From the NCBI GenBank assembly GCA_937920495.1, contig CALEUQ010000011.1, positions 62,001-126,000 on the forward strand: DNA of 64,000 bases. Direction: 5' to 3'. The notes beneath the pieces are model-generated. The model was given only the letters and a program-made list of their open reading frames with translations. It was not told the origin of the DNA and did no database searches. Position 1 is the stretch's first letter. Each line of letters begins with the position of its first letter. This DNA is from an uncultured bacterium. GTDB lineage: Bacteria > Spirochaetota > UBA4802 > UB4802. The translations under genes were made by a program, and so were the position numbers. Positions 17,443 through 26,985 of this stretch are shown in pieces.

Positions 17443-18606
17443 ATGCAAAATGTAAGTGATGTTAAGAAGATTGCAGTTATAGGTTCAGGAGCAATGGGTC
17501 ACGGGATTGCGCAGGTGTGTGCACAAAGTGGGTTAATGGTTACCATGATAGATATTAAGCAGGAATTTCTGGATAATGCGTTGAAAAAAGTGAGAGACGG
17601 TCTGGATTTTCTTGCATCAAAAGGGAAATTGCAGGGCACAGTTGACGAAGTTTTAGGCAAAATAAGTGTTACAACTGATTTACAAAAAGGTGTATCTGAT
17701 GCTCAGATAATAATAGAAGCAGTGCCGGAAAATATGCAACTTAAAAAAGATGTATTTTCAAAAGCTTCTTCATCGTGTTCTAAAGATGCTATATTGGCCA
17801 CAAACACTTCTACGATGAGTATAACTGAGATAGCAACTGCTGTAACAAACCCTGAACGATTTGCAGGAATGCATTTTTTCAATCCTGTCACCAGAATGAA
17901 ATTAGTTGAATTAATATATGGTGCAAAAACATCTGAGAGCACGATTAATATTTTATATGAATTAACAAAGAAGATAGATAAATACCCGGTTAAAGTTTTA
18001 AAAGATCGTCCGGGATTTATTGTTAACAGAATAAGTGCGCCAAACCAGGCATTGCTAAGCGCTATTTTGGATGAAGGTACGATCAATCCGGCACAAATTG
18101 ATGGTAAAATGAAGAAAATGGGTGTGAAGATGGCTCCTTTTGAAACAGCTGATTTTGTTGGATTGGATGTTTTTTGTCACACACTGGAATATTATGCTCA
18201 GACACTATCGCCACAGTATAAACCCGGAAAATTTTTATTAGGATGTCTGGAAAAAGGTCAGTTAGGGATGAAAAGTGGAAAAGGGATCTATGAGTGGAAA
18301 GATGGTAAGGCTATCATACCGGATATGCCAGATACTGATGAAATCACACCATTGCATTTTATGGCAGTACAGGTTAATGAAGCAGTAAAAGTATTCAAAG
18401 AAGGTATTGCAGCAAGTGTCCAGGACATTGATGATGGTGTAAAATATGGAATGAATGCATTTGCGGGTCCATTTGCACTTGCATCAGGGGTTCAACCGCA
18501 ACAATTGGCTGATTGTTTACATTATTTAGCAGAGCGATATAAATTGGACATTGTAAAACCCGAACCGGAAATCATAGATGGTTCTTTTAAAACAATAGGA
18601 AGATAG
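17443..18606 (+). CDS. 3-hydroxyacyl-CoA dehydrogenase
   Basis: The 387-residue enzyme oxidises 3-hydroxyacyl-CoA to 3-ketoacyl-CoA with NAD+. An N-terminal Rossmann motif GSGAMGHGIAQ lies near residue 12. The catalytic histidine is in GMHFFNPVTRMKLVE (near 143), followed by KDRPGFIVNR. Two C-terminal helical domains end in a second 3HCDH-type repeat, so it is the longer two-repeat form rather than the 280-residue butyryl type. AGGAGG precedes the ATG, and the enoyl-CoA hydratase follows after 10 bp, so these two steps are carried by separate proteins instead of a FadB fusion. Confidence 0.93.
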   Translation: MQNVSDVKKIAVIGSGAMGHGIAQVCAQSGLMVTMIDIKQEFLDNALKKVRDGLDFLASKGKLQGTVDEVLGKISVTTDLQKGVSDAQIIIEAVPENMQLKKDVFSKASSSCSKDAILATNTSTMSITEIATAVTNPERFAGMHFFNPVTRMKLVELIYGAKTSESTINILYELTKKIDKYPVKVLKDRPGFIVNRISAPNQALLSAILDEGTINPAQIDGKMKKMGVKMAPFETADFVGLDVFCHTLEYYAQTLSPQYKPGKFLLGCLEKGQLGMKSGKGIYEWKDGKAIIPDMPDTDEITPLHFMAVQVNEAVKVFKEGIAASVQDIDDGVKYGMNAFAGPFALASGVQPQQLADCLHYLAERYKLDIVKPEPEIIDGSFKTIGR

Positions 18607-18616
18607 GAGGTCTGGT

Positions 18617-19387
18617 ATGTCAGATGCGGTATTGTTTGAACAAAAAGGAATGATTGGTATATTAACCATAAACAAGCCTAAAGCAAATCAGCTAAGCCAT
18701 GACGTGTTTGAAACGATGAGGAAATTGCTGGATACACTGGAAATAGATAAAAATATACGGGTATTAGTAATAACAGGATCTGGGGATAAGATTTTCTGTG
18801 CTGGTGCTGATCTTTCACAGGGTTTTGGAGATTTTAGTGCTGTTGATTTTTTAAAGCGTGGACAGGATGTATGGAACAAGATAGAAGATTATCCCAAACC
18901 TGTTATTGCTGCACTGAACGGTCATGCACTGGGTGGTGGATGTGAATTAGCAATGGCATGCCATATACGGCTTATGAAAAAAGGTGCTCGTATTGGTTTA
19001 ACCGAAACAAATTTAGGTATAATGCCAGGATATGGTGGCACGTTGCGACTGCCGCGATTAGTGGGAAGAGCAAAAGCATTAGAATTGATGCTATTTGGTA
19101 GACAATTGGAAGCAGATGAGGCATTAGAATTAGGTCTTGTTAATAGAGTATTTGAAGAACAGGATTTTATGGGCCAGGTACTGAAATTTGCTGAAGAATT
19201 AGCAAGCAGACCACCTTTATCAGTTAAGGCAATCTTAAAAGTTATGTCGGCAGGGCCTTCAATGTCGCCTGAGATGCATTTAAAGATGGAGCGAGAAGAA
19301 CTGGCTAAATTATTTACTACTAAGGATTGTATGGAAGGAATGATGGCATTTGCACAAAAGCGAAAACCTGAATTTAAAGGTGAATAA
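18617..19387 (+). CDS. Enoyl-CoA hydratase/isomerase
   Basis: The 256-residue crotonase-family enzyme would hydrate trans-2-enoyl-CoA. The oxyanion-hole motif is ALNGHALGGGCELAM. Both catalytic glutamates of true hydratases appear to be present, in GGCELA and in GLTETNLG, just before IMPGYGGT. AGGAGG precedes the ATG. It is the last gene of the plus-strand beta-oxidation operon and is followed by a strong terminator. With the two dehydrogenases, the 3-hydroxyacyl-CoA dehydrogenase and the thiolase across the divergon, a complete beta-oxidation cycle is encoded. Confidence 0.93.
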   Translation: MSDAVLFEQKGMIGILTINKPKANQLSHDVFETMRKLLDTLEIDKNIRVLVITGSGDKIFCAGADLSQGFGDFSAVDFLKRGQDVWNKIEDYPKPVIAALNGHALGGGCELAMACHIRLMKKGARIGLTETNLGIMPGYGGTLRLPRLVGRAKALELMLFGRQLEADEALELGLVNRVFEEQDFMGQVLKFAEELASRPPLSVKAILKVMSAGPSMSPEMHLKMEREELAKLFTTKDCMEGMMAFAQKRKPEFKGE

Positions 19388-19422
19388 ATATATAGCTGTA
19401 AAGAACCTCCTGCTTTGTATAT

Positions 19423-19456
19423 AAACCTCGTATTGTCTATACGAGGTTTTTTTCTT
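19423..19456 (+). terminator. Intrinsic terminator of the beta-oxidation operon
   Basis: An 11-bp stem (19423-19433 with 19439-19449, arms AAACCTCGTAT/ATACGAGGTTT) with a 5-nt loop is followed by a run of T. It begins 36 bp after the hydratase stop. Confidence 0.88.
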
Positions 19457-19577
19457 GTATTTAGAATTATATTGTTTTACTGTGGCAAAAGTAAATACTG
19501 GATTGTTCGGGATGATGTAAAGTAAAATAAAACTGAATTAAAATGATGGCAATATAATTATTGTTTTGGAGTTGGGA

Positions 19578-20168
19578 ATGCCTCACGTATTAAGTAAAGA
19601 AAACAGCAAACAGAAAACACTGATAATGCAAAAATCACAGGTGCTGTTTTGGGAAAAAGGATATGCTGAAACCAGTATGAAGGATATAGCCAACGAATGT
19701 GGTTTCAGACCTGCCAATATCTATAATTTTTTTGAAAGTAAAGAAGAGATATTGTTCTCAATCTTAAAAGAAGAAATGGAAGAGATTGTTAATCCAATCA
19801 GATATATGGAAAAGGAAGATGGAGATCCATTACAGCAATTGAGATTTTTAATAGAAACTCATGTTAAAATTACTTTAGGGGAAAAACGAGCGTCAAAATT
19901 ACTGTTTGATACAGAACTCAGGAATCTTTCTCCTGAGAGAAGAAAAGTTATTCTGGATCTAAGGGATGAATATAATAGGATAGGATATTCCATACTCAGG
20001 CGTGGGATTGAAAAGGGATTATTCAGAAAAATTGATGAGAAAGTTGCATTACATCTTATCGCTTCAATGATTGTCAGAACCAGGTTATGGTTTTCCCCCC
20101 AGGAGTGGATGACCATTGATGATTTAATTGAATTTATCTTCCAGTTTGCATTAAAAGGATTATCATAA
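19578..20168 (+). CDS. TetR/AcrR-family transcriptional regulator (second)
   Basis: The 196-residue protein has a TetR DNA-binding domain (TSMKDIANECGFRPANIYNF then FESKEEILF) and a helical effector domain. The ATG for MPHVLSK is chosen because GGAG lies six bases before it; a TTG four codons earlier overlaps that site. It follows the terminator of the beta-oxidation operon and is the first gene of a short run with a cysteine-cluster protein and a rhomboid protease. No clear palindrome is seen in its own leader, so its targets are open; the FadR-like site at 3750 is one speculative possibility. Confidence 0.88.
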   Translation: MPHVLSKENSKQKTLIMQKSQVLFWEKGYAETSMKDIANECGFRPANIYNFFESKEEILFSILKEEMEEIVNPIRYMEKEDGDPLQQLRFLIETHVKITLGEKRASKLLFDTELRNLSPERRKVILDLRDEYNRIGYSILRRGIEKGLFRKIDEKVALHLIASMIVRTRLWFSPQEWMTIDDLIEFIFQFALKGLS

Positions 20169-20193
20169 GAAAATTGCTAGTAGTTTTAACAAT

Positions 20194-20511
20194 ATGCAGA
20201 AAAAAGAATGCAAGCGATGCGGTGCCTGTTGCTTTGTGAATATGATTGCATACGCAACTGAGGAGGATCTCATACGCTGGCGTGCAGAAGATCGTCATGA
20301 TATTTTGCATATAATTGAAAATGAAGGCAGCATCTGGGCGGGTGATCATTTAGTTTCTTCTCGTAATGGGCATTCGATAGAGCGATGTCCATTTTTAATT
20401 ATGGATGATAATGGCCTTTATAGTTGTACCATTTATGACACACGACCGTCAGTGTGCAGAAATTTTGAGCCAGGCGTTTCAAGGATGTGTCCTCAATATG
20501 AGGATCAATAA
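20194..20511 (+). CDS. YkgJ-family cysteine-cluster protein
   Basis: The 105-residue protein has the CX2CX2CC start (CKRCGACC) and the later C(P)...C...RPSVCRNF and C-terminal cysteine spacing of the YkgJ/UPF0153 family, a putative zinc- or iron-sulfur-binding domain of unknown function. I find no good ribosome-binding site in front of the ATG. It lies 25 bp after the TetR gene and 19 bp before the rhomboid gene, so translation as part of one transcript is likely. Confidence 0.82.
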   Translation: MQKKECKRCGACCFVNMIAYATEEDLIRWRAEDRHDILHIIENEGSIWAGDHLVSSRNGHSIERCPFLIMDDNGLYSCTIYDTRPSVCRNFEPGVSRMCPQYEDQ

Positions 20512-20530
20512 TAAATAATAGGATGGTATA

Positions 20531-21460
20531 ATGTATAAGAACCGGGCTGTTACTCTTATAATAATAAATGGTATAATTTTTCTGATCCAACTTTTGTTGA
20601 GTAATACAGTTGTCCCTTATACGTTTGCCAACAATGTTGTATCTATAGATATTGTTACGTATTACTTTGGTTTAATTCCGAATCTTGTGATTGATAAAGT
20701 TTATGTATGGCAGATATTTTCGTATATGTTCCTTCACAGCACTTCAGGTTTTGCACATATTATATTTAATATGTATGCACTTTTTATCTTTGGCATGCCA
20801 GTAGAACGATTATGGGGGAGCAAAAAATTTCTTTTATATTATTTTACATGTGGTATTGGCGCAGGGGTGGCAATTTTTGTGATATCGCTATTATCAGGTG
20901 GGATGGGATATTATATACCTACTATTGGTGCATCAGGGGCAGTTTTTGGGCTACTTCTGGCATTTGGCATATTATTCCCGGATGTTGAGATTTTACTTTT
21001 TTTTGTCATACCGATAAAAGCACGAACACTGGTGATATTATATGGTGCGCTGGAACTATTTCTGGAGTTCTCCGGTGGATTTGATAATATTTCACATATT
21101 GGGCATTTGGGTGGATTGGCCACCGGAATATTATATTTTATCATTACTCGCAAACATGCTATAAGATATAAAACGAGAGGATTTGTTGCGTTAAAAAAGA
21201 AAAAAGAAGCTATTCCAGCCAACCATCAAGTCGATACAAAGGAGATTGAATTGCAGAAAACTATCGTACAAAAATTACGCACTCAGGGTGAGGACGCGTT
21301 AACCGATGATGAAATACAGTATATACGGTATAAGGAAATTATGCTTGAAACAAAAGCTATCAATTGCGACATTACTATATTTGAGTCAGATAGTTGTGAA
21401 AATTGTATTGATAGAGATGCGTGTTTTGTAAAAATTGTGAAGAATTTGCTTGAATGGTAG
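20531..21460 (+). CDS. Rhomboid-family intramembrane serine protease with cysteine-bearing tail
   Basis: The 309-residue protein has a six-helix rhomboid core with the catalytic serine in IGASGAVFGLL and the catalytic histidine in HIGHLGGLATG. Family members cleave transmembrane helices. After the core, about 100 polar residues follow. They end in a small cysteine group (CENCIDRDACF) that could bind a metal or form disulfides; this tail is not part of the minimal rhomboid. Its gene follows the cysteine-cluster protein by 19 bp. Substrates cannot be told. Confidence 0.88.
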   Translation: MYKNRAVTLIIINGIIFLIQLLLSNTVVPYTFANNVVSIDIVTYYFGLIPNLVIDKVYVWQIFSYMFLHSTSGFAHIIFNMYALFIFGMPVERLWGSKKFLLYYFTCGIGAGVAIFVISLLSGGMGYYIPTIGASGAVFGLLLAFGILFPDVEILLFFVIPIKARTLVILYGALELFLEFSGGFDNISHIGHLGGLATGILYFIITRKHAIRYKTRGFVALKKKKEAIPANHQVDTKEIELQKTIVQKLRTQGEDALTDDEIQYIRYKEIMLETKAINCDITIFESDSCENCIDRDACFVKIVKNLLEW

Positions 21461-21661
21461 CATGAATCATTAACTTTATAAAATAAATAGCGATAGTAAT
21501 GTGAAATTAATCTTTACAATAGAATTGTGGTAATGTAAGGATGTTATACTGTTAGGAAATGATATTACAATTGTTTATTGAGCTATTTTTAATTAGAAAA
21601 GAGAATGATTATAGTTGTTATAGCTACAATATAATAAATTTAAAAAGAAGGGAGAACAACA

Positions 21662-24376
21662 ATGGCAAAGCGTGTGTATCTGTTTGGTGGTAACGTTACA
21701 GAGGGAACTGCTGATATGAAGAACCTTTTAGGCGGTAAAGGTGCTAATCTGGCAGAAATGGCACGTATTGGCATTCCAGTTCCTGCTGGCTTTACTATTA
21801 CAACAGACGTATGTAATGAATATTATAAAAATAATCAGAAAATGCCCGATGGGCTAAAAGAAGAAGTTGTCGCTGCATTACACAAGGTGGAAGAAATTAT
21901 GGGTACTAAGTTTGGTGACCCATCCAATCCCTTACTTGTGTCTGTTAGATCAGGTGCACGGGCATCAATGCCGGGAATGATGGATACAATCCTTAATTTA
22001 GGAATAAATGAAGATGTGGTCAAAGGGCTCATAACAAAAACAGGGAATGAGCGGTTTGCATGGGATTCATACCGCCGTTTCATCCAGATGTATGGTGATG
22101 TGGTACTGGGATTAAAGCCTGAAAGCAAGGATGAGCACGATCCATTTGAAGTAATCATGGATGAACTGAAGGAAAAACGAAAGGTTAAAAATGACCTTGA
22201 GCTTACTGTAGATGATTTAAAAGAACTGGTAGCGCGGTTCAAAAAAATTATTAAAGAGAAACTCAATGTATTGTTCCCAGATGATCCTTATGAGCAGTTA
22301 TGGGGAGCTATTGGTGCTGTTTTCAGGTCATGGAATAATGAACGAGCAATACTTTACAGAAAGATGAATAATATTGATGATAGCTGGGGAACAGCAGTAA
22401 ATGTTCAGGCTATGGTATTTGGTAATATGGGCAATGACTGTGCAACTGGTGTTGCCTTTACCAGAGATCCTGCTACAGGCGCAAAGGAGTTCTTTGGTGA
22501 ATACCTGATTAACGCACAGGGCGAGGATGTGGTTGCAGGAATCAGAACACCCCAACAGATTACCCTTGAAGGTTCTCGACGATGGGCAAGAGAAAATGGC
22601 GTATCGGAAGAAGAACGTAAACAGAAATACCCATCGCTGGAAGAATATATGCCAGAAGCATATAAGCAATTAGTAGATGTGTATAAGACTCTTGAAAAAC
22701 ATTACCGCGACATGCAGGATATAGAGTTTACCATACAAAATAAGAAGTTATGGATGCTACAGACACGAAATGGTAAACGAACTGCCCGTGCAGCAATAAA
22801 TATCGCTGTGGATATGGTTGAAGAAGGTCTTATAACAAAAGAAGATGCTGTTTTGAGAGTAGATCCACAATCGCTTGATCAGCTGCTTCATCCAACATTT
22901 GATCCAAAAGCACAACGCAAGGTTATTGCAAAGGGTCTTCCTGCTTCACCGGGTGCAGCTACGGGGAAAATTGTATTTAATGCTGATGATGCCCATGAAT
23001 GGAAAGAACGTGGTGAGAAGGTAATTCTTGTTAGAATCGAAACATCTCCCGAGGATTTAAAAGGAATGAATGCTGCTGAAGGTATTCTTACTGCACGTGG
23101 TGGTATGACATCGCATGCAGCTGTTGTTGCCAGAGGAATGGGGAAATGCTGTGTATCAGGATGTGGAGCTTTAGAGATAGACTATGCCAAGCGAACACTC
23201 AAAGTTGATACTATTGTATTAAAAGAAGGGGATTATATATCAATAGATGGTTCAACGGGAGAGGTAATGCTTGGTAAAGTTGCGACGGTTGAACCTGAAG
23301 TTACTGGTAAATTTGGCACAATTATGCAGTGGGCTGATGAAATAAGAAAGCTTAAAGTAAGGACCAATGCTGATACCCCACATGATGCAAAGGTAGCACG
23401 AAATTTTGGAGCCGAAGGGATAGGGCTCTGCAGAACCGAGCACATGTTCTTTGAAGGTGACAGGATAAAAGCTGTACGTGAAATGATTCTGGCAGATACG
23501 TATGAGGGAAGGAAGAAGGCGCTTGATAAATTGCTGCCTATGCAAAGGGAGGATTTTTACGGCATATTTAAGGCTATGGAAGGCTTAGGAGTAACCATCA
23601 GGCTACTTGATCCACCATTACATGAATTTTTGCCACATGATCTGGAATCACAAAAGGAGATGGCAAAAGAATTAAACATAACGGTTGAAGATGTAAAGGC
23701 AAAGGTTGAAGAACTTCATGAGTTCAACCCTATGTTAGGGCACAGGGGTTGCCGTCTGGGTATTACGTATCCTGAAATTACAGAGATGCAAGCCCGTGCA
23801 ATATTTGAAGCAGCGTGCCAGCTTATAAAAGAAGGTGTTGATGTTAAACCTGAGGTTATGGTTCCATTAGTTGGCCATGTCAAGGAACTTATCATGCAGA
23901 AGGAAATCATTGTGAAAACTGCTGAAGCTGTCATGAAAGAGATGGGAGTGAAAGTTGAGTACATGGTTGGTACAATGATTGAAGTACCAAGGGCTGCAGT
24001 CACAGCTGATGAGATTGCAAAAGTTGCTGAGTTTTTCTCTTTTGGAACAAATGACCTTACTCAGATGACATTTGGTTTTAGCCGTGATGATGCAGGCAAA
24101 TTCCTGAAAGAGTATGTCGATAAGAAAATTTTGCCAAATGACCCGTTCAGGATACTGGACAGGGATGGTGTAGGACAGCTCATTAAAATGGCGTATGAGA
24201 AAGGGCGTTCGGTTAATCCAAAATTAAAATTGGGTATTTGTGGTGAGCACGGTGGAGAGCCAAGTTCGGTTGAGTTTTGTCATATAGTGGGGCTTGATTA
24301 TGTAAGCTGCTCACCATTTAGAGTTCCTATTGCACGATTGGCTGCAGCGCAGGCAGCAATACGGTTTCCCCGGTAA
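21662..24376 (+). CDS. ppdK: Pyruvate, phosphate dikinase
   Basis: The 904-residue enzyme interconverts pyruvate, ATP and phosphate with phosphoenolpyruvate, AMP and pyrophosphate. The phosphohistidine motif is [16 protein letters not shown]. The C-terminal PEP-binding barrel contains [17 protein letters not shown] and the catalytic cysteine in [10 protein letters not shown]. The N-terminal nucleotide-binding domain starts with [12 protein letters not shown]. Length and domain order are normal. GGGAG precedes the ATG. It is expressed on its own: 201 bp separate it from the rhomboid gene. Confidence 0.97.
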   Translation: MAKRVYLFGGNVTEGTADMKNLLGGKGANLAEMARIGIPVPAGFTITTDVCNEYYKNNQKMPDGLKEEVVAALHKVEEIMGTKFGDPSNPLLVSVRSGARASMPGMMDTILNLGINEDVVKGLITKTGNERFAWDSYRRFIQMYGDVVLGLKPESKDEHDPFEVIMDELKEKRKVKNDLELTVDDLKELVARFKKIIKEKLNVLFPDDPYEQLWGAIGAVFRSWNNERAILYRKMNNIDDSWGTAVNVQAMVFGNMGNDCATGVAFTRDPATGAKEFFGEYLINAQGEDVVAGIRTPQQITLEGSRRWARENGVSEEERKQKYPSLEEYMPEAYKQLVDVYKTLEKHYRDMQDIEFTIQNKKLWMLQTRNGKRTARAAINIAVDMVEEGLITKEDAVLRVDPQSLDQLLHPTFDPKAQRKVIAKGLPASPGAATGKIVFNADDAHEWKERGEKVILVRIETSPEDLKGMNAAEGILTARGGMTSHAAVVARGMGKCCVSGCGALEIDYAKRTLKVDTIVLKEGDYISIDGSTGEVMLGKVATVEPEVTGKFGTIMQWADEIRKLKVRTNADTPHDAKVARNFGAEGIGLCRTEHMFFEGDRIKAVREMILADTYEGRKKALDKLLPMQREDFYGIFKAMEGLGVTIRLLDPPLHEFLPHDLESQKEMAKELNITVEDVKAKVEELHEFNPMLGHRGCRLGITYPEITEMQARAIFEAACQLIKEGVDVKPEVMVPLVGHVKELIMQKEIIVKTAEAVMKEMGVKVEYMVGTMIEVPRAAVTADEIAKVAEFFSFGTNDLTQMTFGFSRDDAGKFLKEYVDKKILPNDPFRILDRDGVGQLIKMAYEKGRSVNPKLKLGICGEHGGEPSSVEFCHIVGLDYVSCSPFRVPIARLAAAQAAIRFPR

Positions 24377-24420
24377 GAAGGACAAATCATTCAAAGACTT
24401 TTGAATATACTTGGCATCGG

Positions 24421-24440
24421 GTGGCCATAACAGTGGCCAC
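24421..24440. repeat. Short inverted repeat after ppdK
   Basis: GTGGCCA and TGGCCAC form a 7-bp stem around a 6-nt loop. There is no direct T-run, so it is only a weak terminator candidate for ppdK. Confidence 0.4.
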
Positions 24441-24477
24441 CTATAAAGATTATATTAAATTTTTGGGGGATATAACA

Positions 24478-25206
24478 GTGAAGATTAAATTATTGTTTAT
24501 TTCTTTTTTTATTCTACTCCCCATGGTGCTGTTTGCAGACTATGATAAAGCGTTGAAACTGTTTGAACAGGGAAAATATGATGATGCATTAACGGAAATA
24601 GCCTCAGTCCTGGATGTTTCAAAAGATTTTGAACCAAATTCGCCAAATTATAATCTTCGATATCTAGCCGGCCATATCCATGTTAAGAAAGGCAATTATG
24701 AATCAGCCCTTACCCATTTAAAGCGGTGTGCGGAAATTCAGAAAGACAGTATTAATCCACTCATAGATATCGCGTTTGTGTATATAGATCAAAAGCGCTA
24801 TACCGATGCAATGGCATGGGCTCGAAAGGCATTGCAGCTAAAGCAGGCACCGGTTGCATATTATATTTTGGGGGTGTCCTATGCCGGTATTGGATCATAT
24901 TGGCAGGCAAAAGAATATCTTGAAAAAGCTATCTCACTTGATCCGGAGATGTACTATGCATATAATGAATTGGGTAACGTGCTGATGTTTTTAGGCAGAA
25001 TCACACAGGCACAGACTGCATATTCAGCTGCATATGCATTGGCACCTTCACACGCATTTATATGCAATAATTTAGCCATGAGTTATGTTCAGGCGGGTGA
25101 TGTCAAAAAAGCCGCTGAAATCATAGAAAAGGCAAGAAAGCGTGCACCTGATAACACTGTCATTGTGGAAAATTATAATCGAATTGTCAGCTTAAAAGAT
25201 AAGTAA
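24478..25206 (+). CDS. Exported TPR-repeat protein
   Basis: The 242-residue protein begins with a signal peptide (VKIKLLFISFFILLPMVLFA), then about five tetratricopeptide-like repeats with the pattern of A8, G/Y11, A20 and P32 (for example YDKALKLFEQGKYDDAL and AYYILGVSYAGIGSYWQAKE). Such repeats mediate protein contacts. I start it at the GTG following GGGGGAT; the frame is open 19 codons farther but the signal peptide argues for the later start. It precedes the terpenoid-cyclase-like gene by 10 bp. Confidence 0.8.
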   Translation: MKIKLLFISFFILLPMVLFADYDKALKLFEQGKYDDALTEIASVLDVSKDFEPNSPNYNLRYLAGHIHVKKGNYESALTHLKRCAEIQKDSINPLIDIAFVYIDQKRYTDAMAWARKALQLKQAPVAYYILGVSYAGIGSYWQAKEYLEKAISLDPEMYYAYNELGNVLMFLGRITQAQTAYSAAYALAPSHAFICNNLAMSYVQAGDVKKAAEIIEKARKRAPDNTVIVENYNRIVSLKDK

Positions 25207-25216
25207 CATACTCCCG

Positions 25217-26203
25217 GTGAAAATTAAATCCAAATATTTACGTGGTGACATTATCCAGTGGTTGCTGGATGATGAAGTATCATTATATTTTTTATTGAAA
25301 ATCATTCCTGGTTTTAAAGGGCATGATATACACAAAGAAATCAATCCAACGTTACATTCAGCTTTATATTCAGCACATAAAAAAGCCTATAAGTATTTTG
25401 ATACGCCCGGTATTGGGATTATGTGGTTTTTTTCATCCCTAGTGGAAATTGGATTTAAGGCAAGTGATAATGCGGTGTACAGAGTTCTTAAAGAAATCCT
25501 TACATATCAGCAGGATGATGGTGGATTTACATTAAACTGGAAACCTTTCTGTTCAACAGCCTGCATTACCGGTCAGATAGTGTATAGCTTGATTGAAAGT
25601 GGATATCAGGGAAAAGAACTGGAGAATGGTATTACATGGATTTTAGATCATCAAAGACATGATGGTGGCTGGCTTCACTGTCCTGTTGCTTCATTTGGTG
25701 ATGCACTGAAATATTTGTTGTTTAAACGTGCCGGGGAAGGAATTAGATTAGAACATACTGATGTTCCAAGTTGTGCTGTTGCAACTGTCATGTGTGCCAG
25801 GGCTTTAATGAAAATAAATAAACAAAACAGCAATGACAGTGTACAAAGAGCTATCGCCTATATATTACGTAATGATGCCATGTTTAAAGAAACAGGATGC
25901 CGATGCAGAGTTGCCTATAATCATGAATTGTTAGGATACCCGTTTTATTTAGATTATGATAGTATTGATGCTATTCATTTTTCACTTCTTTTGGGTGAAA
26001 AAGCTTTGTCGTTGCGGATACGGTTATTCAATCAGTGTATAAAAAAACAATTTGATGATGGAAGTTTCCCGTTAGAGCACAGACGAAGAGGTTGCATGCA
26101 TGATTTTTTGCAATTACCTGTAAAAAGAGGGGAACGGGATAAACTGACAACAATCCGTCTATTATCCATGTTGCTTGGTACAGGTAATGCAATTATGGAA
26201 TAA
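25217..26203 (+). CDS. Terpenoid-cyclase / prenyltransferase alpha-alpha barrel-like protein
   Basis: The 328-residue protein contains repeats of the squalene cyclase/prenyltransferase alpha6-alpha6 barrel type, with QDDGGF near residue 99, HDGGW near 150 and a later DDGSFP near 280. It lacks a signal peptide and is only about half the length of squalene-hopene cyclase, with no DXDD motif seen, so cyclase activity is doubtful. Proteins of this shape act on isoprenoids or serve as binding scaffolds. The GTG start has a poor ribosome site, which together with the 10-bp gap suggests coupling to the TPR gene. Confidence 0.6.
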   Translation: MKIKSKYLRGDIIQWLLDDEVSLYFLLKIIPGFKGHDIHKEINPTLHSALYSAHKKAYKYFDTPGIGIMWFFSSLVEIGFKASDNAVYRVLKEILTYQQDDGGFTLNWKPFCSTACITGQIVYSLIESGYQGKELENGITWILDHQRHDGGWLHCPVASFGDALKYLLFKRAGEGIRLEHTDVPSCAVATVMCARALMKINKQNSNDSVQRAIAYILRNDAMFKETGCRCRVAYNHELLGYPFYLDYDSIDAIHFSLLLGEKALSLRIRLFNQCIKKQFDDGSFPLEHRRRGCMHDFLQLPVKRGERDKLTTIRLLSMLLGTGNAIME

Positions 26204-26205
26204 TA

Positions 26206-26985
26206 TTAATTATAAAACGCGTATCCTGCTGAAACACAGAATAAAATAGAATCAATAGTAGCGCTTTGTTTTGTATAAAATATTTGACTTGTTTGTGGAT
26301 TCACAGCTTCTGGTGTGGATGAAAATACAACATTATTGCGAATCCATTCTGCGCCAATTTGTACAACAAGACCGCCACTAAAAAATATGCTAAGCATTGC
26401 GTCTATGCCATACGTAATAGTTGAAAACTCCTGTGTTGGTGGTGGGGTATACCCATTAATAAGTATGCCCGCAATAGGGGTTGGATTATAGGTAGCAAAT
26501 GCGTAGCCAACCATAGGTGATACAGCAATGTCCAAGGGTTTTCTATTTGAGACGTGAAATGATGGGCCAAAATATACGGAATAATCGCTGTACAATGTTT
26601 TTTTCCAGGATTGATAATCTGCGCCAAAATTTGTATTCTGTATTATTACACTTCGTCGTATTTTTGATCGTATACCAATATAATCAATGGGCATGTATTC
26701 TCCGCTTATCGTTATTCCAAACGCTAAATGTGACAGATAAATGAGTTTGGTTATTTCATTTTCAAATGTATACGTAGAGGTTTTAGTAAATTTTTCTTCT
26801 GCTGCAATGAGGTCACCATACGGAAGACCAATAGAAACTGAGGCTGTAAGCATAATCTGATCTTTGTGAATACCTTCAGGAGGCTTATCCAGTTCGTCAA
26901 ATTCCGAAGCATAGGAAACAAAAGAAATTCCAACAACATATATTGTGATCAAAAGTTTGATACATGTGTTCCATTTCCATTTCAT
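26206..26985 (-). CDS. Putative outer-membrane beta-barrel protein
   Basis: The 259-residue protein has a signal peptide ending near residue 26 (VSYAS) and alternating amphipathic strands through the rest. It ends in an aromatic strand (SAGYAFYN), as is common for small outer-membrane barrels. No family is recognised. Its ATG overlaps the stop of the upstream CsgG-like lipoprotein gene by 4 bp, so the two are translationally coupled and probably work together in the outer membrane. It converges on the terpenoid-cyclase-like gene with two bases between stops. Confidence 0.6.
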   Translation of the reverse strand: MKWKWNTCIKLLITIYVVGISFVSYASEFDELDKPPEGIHKDQIMLTASVSIGLPYGDLIAAEEKFTKTSTYTFENEITKLIYLSHLAFGITISGEYMPIDYIGIRSKIRRSVIIQNTNFGADYQSWKKTLYSDYSVYFGPSFHVSNRKPLDIAVSPMVGYAFATYNPTPIAGILINGYTPPPTQEFSTITYGIDAMLSIFFSGGLVVQIGAEWIRNNVVFSSTPEAVNPQTSQIFYTKQSATIDSILFCVSAGYAFYN

